Shown here: one piece after another, positions 27,255 to 36,006 of the stretch
Numbering within the stretch: the stretch's first letter is position 1
Layout of the letters: every line of letters begins with the position of its first letter
Origin: Solimonas marina
GTDB lineage: Bacteria; Pseudomonadota; Gammaproteobacteria; Nevskiales; Nevskiaceae
Direction of reading: 5' to 3'
Assembly (NCBI RefSeq): GCF_012241385.1
Contig: NZ_JAAVXB010000005.1
Coordinates: 62,001 to 126,000, forward strand
DNA: 64,000 nucleotides
Position numbers and translations under genes: made by a program
The notes under the pieces: model-generated
Seen by the model: only the letters and a program-made list of their open reading frames with translations
The model's database searches: none
Told to the model about the DNA's origin: nothing

Positions 27255-30116
27255 TCAGCCGCGGCGACGGCGCCGCAACATCGCCAGCAGTGCCATCGGC
27301 AGGAGCAGCGCGCCACCCAGCGCACCGCCGCCGCCGCCCGAGCTGCTGCCGCCCGCGGTGGCGCCACCAGTGGTTGAACCGCCGGTGCTGCTGCCGCCCG
27401 TAGTGCTGCCACCGGTGCTGCCGCCCGCGTCTTCAACGAACAGCGTGTAGTCCTCGACGACGCCGGTCAGATCGCTGCTGTCGCGATCCGGTGCGACGGC
27501 GTCCGGGCCGGCGCCGCGCGCCGAGAAGCCATTGGCGCAGACCGCGTAGTCGGTCTCGTTGTTGGTCTTGGCGACGGCGAGGATGGCATCACGCGCTTCG
27601 ACGTAGGTGGCATCGGCCGGCGTCATCTTCAGGCCGCCGATGATGTAGTCCTGCATGCGCGTCTGTGCTTCGGAGAAGCTCAGCTCGTTATGCAGGGCGG
27701 CGTAGCACTGCCAGACCATGTTGGCCCAGATTTCACCGGCGTTGTGCACTTCCGAATTGCTCGAACCGTCGCCGCCGTCCGGCGTCGCTTCGCCGTCGGA
27801 GATGTGCTTGAAGGTGAACGCGTTCTTGGCGAAGTCCGTCGAGTACGGCGCACGGCGGATGCCGTAATAGAAGTTGTGCGTGACGTAGCCGGCCAGACCG
27901 TAGGCGCCCTGCCAGTGATCGTTGTCGACGGCGCTGGTGTCGTCGGCACGCGTCGACAACATGAACGCGTCGATGTCTCCCCAACCTTCGCTCATCGCGC
28001 TGGACTGCTGGTTCGACGAGTCGGTCAGACGATGGTGCACGTAGTGGAAGAACTCGTGCGAGACGATCTGGTTGTCCATCGTGCCGTCGACGTCGATCGA
28101 CTCGTCACGCTGCACGTGCATCGTCACCGTCTCGCCGGCGGCGACCAGTGCCTTGATCGCTTCGCCGTCCGACTTGCGGATCATCACCGACGGGATCTGG
28201 TAGATCGCATCGGTCGGGCTCTCGCCGACGCTGATGGGAATGTCGCCATTGCCCATCGTGATCGGCTCGCCGTCGGTGTTGTTGATGACGATCATCGCGC
28301 TGGCGCCGGACAGCAGGGCGTACTGCGCCTTGGTCGTGAAGTTGCAGTTGCCGCGATCGATCAGCGCAACCTTGCCGACCAGCGTCGGGTCGATGATGCC
28401 GGGTGTGGTGACCAGGCCGAGCAGCGGGTCGGTGATACCGCAACCGTCGGTTGCCGAATCGCCGATGCCGTCATCGATCAGCGCCGCGCTTGCGCTGACG
28501 TCGAACGTGGTCGGGCCGAAGCTGGCGCCAGTGAACTTCAGGCTGTCGCCTTCGGTGGGCGTGGTCTGCTTGACCTCGCCGGTGATCGGGCCGTCGAACA
28601 GATACTGCTGCATGGTCGGCGACGAACCGTCGGACGGCGTCGACATGTTGGCGTTGTTGCGACCGGATGCGTCCTGCGCCTGCGCCAGGATCGGATCGCC
28701 TTCTTCACCGCCGCGACCGTAGTTGTCGGTCTGCGCGTTGCCCGACTCCTCGTCGAAACCGTGGTTGTACCACCAGTCGTGCAGCCAGTTGTTGATGTAG
28801 AACAGATTGACCACCGATGCGTTCTGGGCCGCGTCGGTGCTTGGGTCCTGATCGGCCGGGGCTTCGTAGTCGAACGTATGGTCGCCGTTGGTCGACGCGC
28901 GCATGTCGCCCAGCGTCGGCGTGCAGATGTTCAGCGGGTTGCTGATGATGCCGGACACCGGCGTGTCGACCACGTCGAGGCAGGCGTCGACGTTGTTGCC
29001 GAGTGTTTCGGTGGCGTCGTCGGCCAGCCACGGGTCGCCGGTGCTGATCGGACCGGAGACCAACGTCACCATCTTCGATGCCGCGCCGGTGCGCGTGATC
29101 TCGGCGATCGGGTTCAGCGACGTCGCTGGCGTGTAGCCGTTGCCGAGCGGTGAGTCGTACGGCATGTACGGACTGGCGTTGTCGGCATACGCGCGATACG
29201 TGAACGCGGTGGCGTCCTGCACGAGATTGCGGCGATGCAGCACCGAGCCGCTGCTGGCCGACACCACGAAGGCATAGGCGCTGAGCTGGCCGGTGGCGCG
29301 GGCGCGCGCGAACAGTTCGACGTAATAGGCCGGTTCCAGCGCGCCATTACGCGCGTAGTAGATCGGACGGCTGCGCGGTTCGCGTTCGAAGACGTGGCTA
29401 CCGGCGATCTGCGCCGGCACCTTGAACCAGCTGTATTCGCCCTGCGTGTGCGACAGCAGCAGCGAGCCGGCACTGAGTGCGCCTCCGATACTGCTCCAGG
29501 CCTTGGATACGGCCTGCGTTGCACTCAGCGCATAGGCCGTCGGTGCCGAGCTGTAGCCGGTCGCGAAGTAGCCCGACACGGCGACTGGACGGTTGTCGCG
29601 GTCGAGCAGCACGTTCAGATAACGGTGAAAGACTTCCTTGCCGTTGACGCGCTGACGCAGGCGCACGACGGCCGGACCGTTGCCGTTGTACGACGCGAAG
29701 ACGACGTCGGCATTGTCGATGAGGGCGTCGGTGAGGCCCAGCGCCGATGCTTCGCTGCGCAGATAGCTGCGCGCGCTGGCGGCCAGCAGCTCACGTTCGG
29801 TCGACAGTGCGCCGACCGAAATCGGTGCGGCGTCTTCGGTGGCCCACAGGAAGGTCGGCTTGCCAAGCTGGCGATCGAACAGCGTGTTCTGGATGCGGCC
29901 GGCGAGCCCGGCCGGCATTGCGACGTTGCGGTCGGCGGTCTCGGCCAGGAAGGTATCGAGATTCGGCAGGCCACGGCGCTCGGCGGCGGCATTGCCGGCC
30001 GGCGACGGGGCGGCGGAAATCGTGGCGGCAGCGGCCGAGGCGGTGACCGTTGCCAGGATGCCGGTCGGAATCAGACGCAGCAGAAACGGCCGGGCGGCCG
30101 GAAAGCGGTGACGCAT
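27255..30116 (-). CDS. Secreted M36 (fungalysin-type) zinc metalloprotease with GlyGly-CTERM-like tail
   Basis: The 953-residue protein has a signal peptide (MRHRFPAARPFLLRL... ASAAAATISA), an FTP-like propeptide region (about 40-300), an M36 catalytic domain split by a PA insertion (VALIDRGNCNFTTKAQYALL near 565), the zinc motif HEFFH with following VHHR near 687-691 and the third ligand in SEGWGDIDAF near 710. The end is a low-complexity Gly/Ser/Thr linker, then GALLLPMALLAML and RRRRRG, matching GlyGly-CTERM sorting tails handled by rhombosortase and type II secretion. The ATG at 30116 gives the clean signal peptide. No rhombosortase gene is in the window. Confidence 0.93.
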   Translation of the reverse strand: MRHRFPAARPFLLRLIPTGILATVTASAAAATISAAPSPAGNAAAERRGLPNLDTFLAETADRNVAMPAGLAGRIQNTLFDRQLGKPTFLWATEDAAPISVGALSTERELLAASARSYLRSEASALGLTDALIDNADVVFASYNGNGPAVVRLRQRVNGKEVFHRYLNVLLDRDNRPVAVSGYFATGYSSAPTAYALSATQAVSKAWSSIGGALSAGSLLLSHTQGEYSWFKVPAQIAGSHVFEREPRSRPIYYARNGALEPAYYVELFARARATGQLSAYAFVVSASSGSVLHRRNLVQDATAFTYRAYADNASPYMPYDSPLGNGYTPATSLNPIAEITRTGAASKMVTLVSGPISTGDPWLADDATETLGNNVDACLDVVDTPVSGIISNPLNICTPTLGDMRASTNGDHTFDYEAPADQDPSTDAAQNASVVNLFYINNWLHDWWYNHGFDEESGNAQTDNYGRGGEEGDPILAQAQDASGRNNANMSTPSDGSSPTMQQYLFDGPITGEVKQTTPTEGDSLKFTGASFGPTTFDVSASAALIDDGIGDSATDGCGITDPLLGLVTTPGIIDPTLVGKVALIDRGNCNFTTKAQYALLSGASAMIVINNTDGEPITMGNGDIPISVGESPTDAIYQIPSVMIRKSDGEAIKALVAAGETVTMHVQRDESIDVDGTMDNQIVSHEFFHYVHHRLTDSSNQQSSAMSEGWGDIDAFMLSTRADDTSAVDNDHWQGAYGLAGYVTHNFYYGIRRAPYSTDFAKNAFTFKHISDGEATPDGGDGSSNSEVHNAGEIWANMVWQCYAALHNELSFSEAQTRMQDYIIGGLKMTPADATYVEARDAILAVAKTNNETDYAVCANGFSARGAGPDAVAPDRDSSDLTGVVEDYTLFVEDAGGSTGGSTTGGSSTGGSTTGGATAGGSSSGGGGGALGGALLLPMALLAMLRRRRRG

Positions 30117-30234
30117 TGAAACCCCCTGATCGAGCAATCGTGAAGCGCGCGGCATACGGACCCCCGAAGCCGTTGACCTTCACGCTAGCGCAAGTCAGGC
30201 GCCGCGAGCCCGGGGATTTGCCCTAGCTCTCCGG

Positions 30235-30293
30235 TAGTAAAAACATACCGAAAGACCGAAGTTCTCCGTCCTGTCACAAGCTCGACCTAGAGT
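30235..30293 (+). promoter_or_regulatory. Phosphoesterase upstream motif set, copy 1
   Basis: TAGTAAAAACATAC (30235-30248), then 22 bases, then CTGTCAC-N4-TCGACCT-AGAGT (30271-30293). The second part resembles a Pho box (two TGTC-containing 7-mers, 11 bases apart) ending in a TA-rich hexamer. The same layout precedes the genes at 31760 and 33301. Confidence 0.55.
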
Positions 30294-30380
30294 CGTTCTT
30301 TTGATTTCAGTTTCGTGTCAGTTTTTCTGAGTGACCTCGTTGGGGCGAGGCACCTGACACCGGTTTCGGGGAGCCTGTTC

Positions 30381-31631
30381 ATGTCGTTTTTTCATCATCC
30401 CGCAAGGCAGCGCTCTGCGTGGGCCGCGCTGATGCTCGTCATGCTCGCGGCCTGCGGTGGCGGCGGCGATGCCGGCGTGGCGCCGGTCAGCGATCATATC
30501 GGGCACGTGTTTCTGATCGTCATGGAGAACAAGAGCTACGACCGCACCTTCGGTGATGACGGCGCGCCGTATCTCGGCAAGCAGCTGCCGACCCAGGGTG
30601 TGTTGCTCGAGAACTATTACGCCACGGGCCATGCCAGCCTCGATAACTACGTGGCGATGATCAGCGGCCAGGCCCCGAACGCGCTGACGCAGGCCGACTG
30701 CCCACGACTGTCGGAATTCCTGCCGCTGGCACCGGTCGTCAACGGCCAGGTCGTCGGGGTCGGCTGTCTGTATCCGACGAGTGTGCCGTCGATCGCCGAC
30801 GAGTTTCGCGCCGCTGGCATTTCGTGGAAGGGGTATATGCAGGACATGGGCAACGAGCCCGATCGCTACGACCCGTCGCTGGCAGCGTCCGATACGCGTC
30901 CGCAAGGGCCGCGGACCTGTGGGCACGGCACGGTGGACGGCAAGGACGACACGCAGTCGGCGACGGCGACCGATCAATACGCCACGCGCCACGATCCGTT
31001 CATGTATTTTCACAGCATCATCGATGACCAGACGTATTGCGACGAGCACGTGGTCAATCTCGACGATGCGCTCGCCGATGATCTGAAGCGTGTCGATACC
31101 ACGCCGGCCTTCAGCTTCATCACGCCGAATCTGTGCGATGACGGCCACGACTCGAATTGCGCCGACGGCGAGGTTGGCGGTCTGACCGGCGTCGATCGCT
31201 TTCTGCAGAAGTGGGTGCCGCGGATCCTGAACTCGCCGGCCTACCAGCAGGACGGCTTGCTGATCATCACCTATGACGAATCGACCAACAGCGCCAGCAA
31301 TCCCAGCGACATGGACGCGTGCTGTGGCGAAAGCGGGTCGCTGTCTCAGCTGCTGCTGCAGCCGGGCATTCTCGGCCCTGGTGGCGGTCGTGTCGGTGCG
31401 GTACTGATCTCGCCGTTCATTGCACCCGGCACGGTGTCGAGCGTGCCGTACAACCATTATTCGCTGCTGCGCAGCATCTCCGACATCTTCGGCGTGGCCT
31501 ATCTCGGTCACGCCGCCGACGGCGACACCGACGCCGGCACCGACTGTGATCCGGAAGCGCAGCCCTGCAGTTTCGGCAACGACGTCTACACCCGGCAGAT
31601 GCCGGTATTGCCGGCGCGGCCCGCGTCATGA
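30381..31631 (+). CDS. Lipoprotein phosphoesterase, type A (PF04185 family)
   Basis: The 416-residue protein has a lipoprotein signal ending LMLVMLAACGGGG and a phosphoesterase (PF04185: phospholipase C / acid phosphatase AcpA) domain. Visible core parts are HVFLIVMENKSYDRTFGDD (metal-binding E and N plus a nearby Thr), ATGHASLDNYVAMISGQ, WKGYMQDMG, LLIITYDESTN and a C-terminal NHYSLLRSISDIFGVAYLGHA. Many Cys (CCGESG and others) suggest periplasmic disulfides. It probably hydrolyses phosphomonoesters or phospholipid head groups at the cell surface. It is nearly identical in plan to the gene at 34760. The ATG at 30381 starts the signal peptide. Confidence 0.9.
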   Translation: MSFFHHPARQRSAWAALMLVMLAACGGGGDAGVAPVSDHIGHVFLIVMENKSYDRTFGDDGAPYLGKQLPTQGVLLENYYATGHASLDNYVAMISGQAPNALTQADCPRLSEFLPLAPVVNGQVVGVGCLYPTSVPSIADEFRAAGISWKGYMQDMGNEPDRYDPSLAASDTRPQGPRTCGHGTVDGKDDTQSATATDQYATRHDPFMYFHSIIDDQTYCDEHVVNLDDALADDLKRVDTTPAFSFITPNLCDDGHDSNCADGEVGGLTGVDRFLQKWVPRILNSPAYQQDGLLIITYDESTNSASNPSDMDACCGESGSLSQLLLQPGILGPGGGRVGAVLISPFIAPGTVSSVPYNHYSLLRSISDIFGVAYLGHAADGDTDAGTDCDPEAQPCSFGNDVYTRQMPVLPARPAS

Positions 31632-31654
31632 CGTGTCGCGATTGTCGACGGCAG

Positions 31655-31724
31655 TAGTAAATCGATACTGCCGCGCGGCGGTCGACACGCCCATCGCCGG
31701 ATTGTCATTCGCATGTCCTAGCGT
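31655..31724 (+). promoter_or_regulatory. Phosphoesterase upstream motif set, copy 2
   Basis: TAGTAAATCGATAC (31655-31668), then 33 bases, then TTGTCAT-N4-ATGTCCT-AGCGT (31702-31724). The spacer is 11 bases longer than in copies 1 and 3, one helical turn. Confidence 0.6.
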
Positions 31725-31759
31725 GCCTGACGTTCGACAGTCGGGATCAGGATCAGGTC

Positions 31760-33175
31760 ATGCAGGACAACACGAAGGACGGCGTCGATCACGCGCGCCG
31801 CAAGCTGCTCGCCGGCCTCGCCGCGGCATCGGTCGGCGGTGCCGGTCTTGCGGCCTGCGGCGGTTCGGGTTCATCCGATAGCGACGCCAGCCCGTCGGCG
31901 CAGGCGCTGCCGGCGCCGGATGATTCGGGGATCGACCACATCGTCGTGGTGATGATGGAGAACCGCTCGTTCGATCACTACTTCAGCTGGGTGCCCGGCG
32001 CGACGGTGCGCAGTGCCAGCACCGCGTTGCTCGATACCGACGGCAACACGGTTGGCCTGCGCCCTCTGGCCCCGGATTACCAGAACTGCGCGCTGGCCGA
32101 CCCCGATCACGGCTACGACGCCGGGCGAACGCAGCTCAACAACGGCGCGATGGATGGCTTTCTGCTGACGCAGCCGGCCGGCGATGACTTTCCGCTCGGC
32201 TACTACACGGCCGACGACCTGCCGTTCTACAAGGGCGTCGTCGCCAACTACACGCTCTGCGACCGTTACTTCAGCGGCATCCTCGGGCCGACGCAGCCGA
32301 ACCGCTACTACATGCATGCCGGCCAGACCGACAAGAAGAACAACGACATCACGTTCTTTTCGCAAGCGACGGTGTGGGACGCGCTGAAGAGTGTGGGCCG
32401 CAGCGGTCGTTACTACTACGGCGATCTCGCCGGTTGGGCCTTGGTGTCGTTCGAGTTTGCCGGCCACCATCCGGGCGTGGCCAACATCCGGCCGTTCTCG
32501 CGCTTTCTCGACGATGCGGCCAGCGGCGATCTGGCCGACGTCACCTACATCGATCCATCGATGCTTGGTGAAGGCGACGGCACCTCGAACGACGATCATC
32601 CGCTGGCGGATATTCGCGCCGGTCAGGCGCTGCTCAACCGGATCTATGACGCACTGCGCAGCAGTCCGGCCTGGGAAAAGACGCTGCTGATCATCAACTA
32701 CGACGAATGGGGCGGCTTCTACGATCATGTCGAACCGCCGTTCGCGCCGGTCACCTATGAGGAATACCAGGCCACCGGCAACGACGGCCGTCTGGGGTTT
32801 CGCGTGCCGTGCATGGCGATCGGTCCGCGTGTGCGCCGCCAGCATGTCGAGAAGCGCCAGCTCGATCCAAACTCGATCCTCAACATGATTGCCTGGCGCT
32901 TCGGCTTTGCGCCGCTCGGTGCGCGCGGCGCAACGTCGATGAACTTCGCACAAATCCTCGACTTCACGTCGGCGCCGAATCTGGACGCGCCAGCCTTCGA
33001 TGTGCCGGACGAAGCCGATGACGGACAGGCCTGCGCCGATGCGAGCAGCGCGGCGCAGGCAACGCTGAGCCCCGAGCGCTACGCCGAGGTTCAGAAGCGC
33101 CGCGACGAGCACATCGAGGAATGGCAGTCGCTGGTGCAGGCGGCACTGGACGCCGGCTTGCGCCCGGCGAATTGA
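31760..33175 (+). CDS. Tat-type lipoprotein phosphoesterase, type B (phospholipase C-like)
   Basis: The 471-residue protein begins with ARRKLLAGLAAASVGGAG then LAAC, a twin-arginine-like signal ending in a lipobox. The mature PF04185 domain starts IDHIVVVMMENRSFDHYFSW, which carries the bacterial phospholipase C / acid phosphatase signature. Further core parts are LADDLP-like TADDLPFYKGVVANYTLCD, LLIINYDEWGGFYDHVEPP and FRVPCMAIGPRV. The Tat route would mean export after folding, possibly with a bound metal. It is 129 bases after the type A gene, with its own upstream motif set, and is followed by a close paralogue. Confidence 0.92.
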   Translation: MQDNTKDGVDHARRKLLAGLAAASVGGAGLAACGGSGSSDSDASPSAQALPAPDDSGIDHIVVVMMENRSFDHYFSWVPGATVRSASTALLDTDGNTVGLRPLAPDYQNCALADPDHGYDAGRTQLNNGAMDGFLLTQPAGDDFPLGYYTADDLPFYKGVVANYTLCDRYFSGILGPTQPNRYYMHAGQTDKKNNDITFFSQATVWDALKSVGRSGRYYYGDLAGWALVSFEFAGHHPGVANIRPFSRFLDDAASGDLADVTYIDPSMLGEGDGTSNDDHPLADIRAGQALLNRIYDALRSSPAWEKTLLIINYDEWGGFYDHVEPPFAPVTYEEYQATGNDGRLGFRVPCMAIGPRVRRQHVEKRQLDPNSILNMIAWRFGFAPLGARGATSMNFAQILDFTSAPNLDAPAFDVPDEADDGQACADASSAAQATLSPERYAEVQKRRDEHIEEWQSLVQAALDAGLRPAN

Positions 33176-33208
33176 CGCTTGCCGCCAGTGCATCGTCCGC
33201 CCGGACGA

Positions 33209-33267
33209 TAGTAAATCGATACCTGATGATGCACTTTCGCAAGGCTGTCATTTTTCCGTCTTAATCT
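33209..33267 (+). promoter_or_regulatory. Phosphoesterase upstream motif set, copy 3
   Basis: TAGTAAATCGATAC (33209-33222), then 22 bases, then CTGTCAT-N4-CCGTCTT-AATCT (33245-33267). Spacing equals copy 1, and the first motif equals copy 2 base for base. Confidence 0.6.
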
Positions 33268-33300
33268 GCCGCGTTTCCCCATTTGCGCCGGACTTCAACC

Positions 33301-34719
33301 ATGCAGGATCAGCAAAACAATAAAAACAAGAACAAGGAAAACATCGATCTGGCACGGCGCAAGTTGCTGGCCGGTATTGCCGCGGCGTCGGTCGGCGGTG
33401 CGGGCCTGGCGGCCTGCGGCAGTTCCAGTTCGCCGGACGCCAGTGCGGTGACGCAGGTGCTGCCGGACCCGGAAAGCTCGGGGATCGATCACATCGTCGT
33501 GGTGATGATGGAGAACCGCTCGTTCGATCATTACTTCAGCTGGGTGTCCGGCGCGACGACCGCCAACATGGCCAAGCTCGCACTCAAGGACAGCGACGGC
33601 AATACCGTCTCGTCACGCAAGCTGACCGATTACCAGAACTGCTCGCTGGCCGACCCCGATCACAGCTATGACGGCGGCCGCACGCACTATAACGACGGCG
33701 CGATGGACGGCTTCCTGCTGACGCAGCCGGTCGGCGACGACTTCCCGGTCGGTTACTACCTCGCCGACGACCTGCCGTTCTACAAGGGCGTGGTGGCGAA
33801 CTGGACGCTCTGTGATCACTACTTCAGCGGCATCCTCAGCTCCACGTATCCGAACCGCATGTACATGCACGGCGGCCAGACCGACCGCAATGACAACAGC
33901 GTCAAGCCGTACTCGCTGACGTCGGTCTGGGATGCGCTCGGCAGCGTCGGCCGCACCGGTCGCTACTACTACACCGACGCCGCCGGCTGGGCGCTGATCA
34001 ATGTGCTGATGGCCGGTCATAATCCGGGCGCCGCGAATATCCGCACGTTCTCACGCTTTCTCACCGATGCCGCCAACGGCGATCTGGCCGACGTCACGTT
34101 CATCGATCCGGCGTTTCTCAGCGAAGGTGACGGTACCTCAGCCGACGATCATCCACTGGCCGACATCCGCAAGGGCCAGGTCTGGTTGAACCAGATATAC
34201 GACGCGCTGCGCAGCAGCCCGGCCTGGGAGAAGACGCTGCTGATCATCAACTACGACGAGTGGGGCGGCTTCTACGACCACGTCGCGCCGCCGTACGCGC
34301 CGGTCAGCTATGACGAGTACAAGGACACCGGCAACGATGGTCTGCTCGGTTTTCGCGTGCCGTGCATGGCGATCGGCCCGCGCGCCAAGCGCGGTCATCT
34401 GGAGCAGCGTCAGTTCGATCCGAACTCGATTTTGAACATGATCGCCTGGCGCTTCGGCTTCGCGCCGCTGGGCGCGCGCGGTGCGACGTCGATGAACTTC
34501 GCGCAGCTGCTCGACTTCGACTCGGCGCCGAATCTCGATGCGCCGGCCTTCGATGTGCCGGACGACGACTCCTGGGGGCAGGCGTGCTCGTCGTCGACGT
34601 CGAGCATCTCCGCCGAGCACGATGCCGAGGTCAAGCGCCGTCAGGCCGAACACCTCGAAGAGTGGCAGGGGCTGGTCGACATCGCCTACGCCCAGGGCTT
34701 GCGCCCGGATTCGGACTGA
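33301..34719 (+). CDS. Tat-type lipoprotein phosphoesterase, type B paralogue
   Basis: The 472-residue protein is a close tandem paralogue of the gene at 31760: ARRKLLAGIAAASVGGAGLA and AACG give the same Tat/lipobox start, and the domain begins IDHIVVVMMENRSFDHYFSW, identical over that stretch. LLIINYDEWGGFYDHVAPP and GFRVPCMAIGPRAKRGHLEQ are also kept. Differences concentrate in the 70-130 and C-terminal regions, which suggests related but distinct substrates. The ATG at 33301 is used; an earlier TTG at 33283 would add six residues. It probably heads an operon with the type A paralogue and the haem lipoprotein. Confidence 0.92.
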   Translation: MQDQQNNKNKNKENIDLARRKLLAGIAAASVGGAGLAACGSSSSPDASAVTQVLPDPESSGIDHIVVVMMENRSFDHYFSWVSGATTANMAKLALKDSDGNTVSSRKLTDYQNCSLADPDHSYDGGRTHYNDGAMDGFLLTQPVGDDFPVGYYLADDLPFYKGVVANWTLCDHYFSGILSSTYPNRMYMHGGQTDRNDNSVKPYSLTSVWDALGSVGRTGRYYYTDAAGWALINVLMAGHNPGAANIRTFSRFLTDAANGDLADVTFIDPAFLSEGDGTSADDHPLADIRKGQVWLNQIYDALRSSPAWEKTLLIINYDEWGGFYDHVAPPYAPVSYDEYKDTGNDGLLGFRVPCMAIGPRAKRGHLEQRQFDPNSILNMIAWRFGFAPLGARGATSMNFAQLLDFDSAPNLDAPAFDVPDDDSWGQACSSSTSSISAEHDAEVKRRQAEHLEEWQGLVDIAYAQGLRPDSD

Positions 34720-34759
34720 GCCGAGTATGCGCAAGGATCAATGCAGGGAAGGGGGCGTC

Positions 34760-35998
34760 ATGTCTCGGTTTTGGTACGGGGTGCTGGCGATGCTGCTGGC
34801 AGGCGGTCTGGCGGCCTGCGGCAGCAGCGACAGCGTCGGCGGCAGTGGTGGCCCCAAGGCCGACAGCATCGGCCATGTGTTCGTCATCGTGCTCGAGAAC
34901 AAGAGCTATGACCTCACGTTCGGCGCCGACACCGAAGCCCCGTATCTGGGGCAGACGCTGCCGACCATGGGCGCGCTGCTCGAGGAGTATTACGGCATCG
35001 GCCACAACAGCCTCGACAACTACATCGCGATGATCAGCGGCCAGGGGCCGAACGTCTCGACGCAGGCCGACTGCCCGACGCTGTCGGACTTCGCCACCGG
35101 CGCGGTCGTCAACAGCAACGGTCAGATCGTCGGCGCCGGCTGCATCTATCCGACCAACATCGCGTCGATCGCCGACGAGTTCCGCAGCGCCGGCATCTCG
35201 TGGAAGGGCTACATGCAGGACATGGGCAACGACCCGAGCCGCTACGATCCGGCGCTGGCGGCGTCCGATACGCGCCCGCAGGGGCCGCGCACCTGCGGGC
35301 ACGGCACCATCGGCCGCATCGACCAGACGCAGTCGGCGACGGCGACCGACCAGTACGCGACGCGCCACGATCCGTTCATGTACTTCCACAACATCATCGA
35401 CGACCAGACCTATTGCGACGAGCACGTGGTCAATCTCGACGATGCTTTCGTCGATGACCTGAAGAGTACCGACACCACGCCGGCCTTCAGCTTCATCACG
35501 CCGAATCTGTGCGACGACGGCCACGACGCCAACTGTGCGGACGGCACGGTCGGCGGCCTGACCGGCATCGATCGTTTCCTCAAGCAGTGGGTGCCGGTGA
35601 TCCTCAACTCGCCGGCCTACAAGAAGGACGGCCTGCTGATCATCACCTACGACGAATCGACCGGCTTCACCGACGACAGCACGGCATGCTGCGGCGAGTC
35701 CGGTACGATTTCGCAGCTGTTCCTGCAGCCGGGCATCACCGGCCCCGGCGGCGGCCGTGTCGGCGCAGTGCTGATTTCGCCGTTCATCACGCCGGGCACG
35801 GTGTCGACCCTGCCGTACAACCACTACTCGCTGCTGCGCAGTATTTCCGACATCTTCGGCGTCGCGTACCTCGGCCATGCCGCCGATGGCGATACCGCCG
35901 CCGGCACCGACTGCGACAACGAGACGCAGCCATGCAGCTTCGGTAGCGACGTCTACTCGGCGAAGATGCCGGTGTTCCCGGCGCGGCCGGCGAGCTGA
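34760..35998 (+). CDS. Lipoprotein phosphoesterase, type A paralogue
   Basis: The 412-residue protein closely follows the gene at 30381: signal ending LLAGGLAACGSS, then IGHVFVIVLENKSYDLTFGA, WKGYMQDMGNDPSRYDP, TATDQYATRHDPFMYFHNII and LLIITYDESTGF. AGGGAAGGGGG precedes the ATG at 34760, and the gap after the type B paralogue is only 40 bases, with no separate upstream motif set, so the two are likely co-transcribed. It completes the A-B-B-A order of the four genes. Confidence 0.92.
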   Translation: MSRFWYGVLAMLLAGGLAACGSSDSVGGSGGPKADSIGHVFVIVLENKSYDLTFGADTEAPYLGQTLPTMGALLEEYYGIGHNSLDNYIAMISGQGPNVSTQADCPTLSDFATGAVVNSNGQIVGAGCIYPTNIASIADEFRSAGISWKGYMQDMGNDPSRYDPALAASDTRPQGPRTCGHGTIGRIDQTQSATATDQYATRHDPFMYFHNIIDDQTYCDEHVVNLDDAFVDDLKSTDTTPAFSFITPNLCDDGHDANCADGTVGGLTGIDRFLKQWVPVILNSPAYKKDGLLIITYDESTGFTDDSTACCGESGTISQLFLQPGITGPGGGRVGAVLISPFITPGTVSTLPYNHYSLLRSISDIFGVAYLGHAADGDTAAGTDCDNETQPCSFGSDVYSAKMPVFPARPAS

Positions 35999-36006
35999 CC
36001 GCGCGC

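Noticed and set aside
27690-29153. 487-codon plus-strand frame inside the M36 protease gene
   Set aside because: Antisense shadow; the protease has a zinc motif, signal peptide and sorting tail in the other frame.
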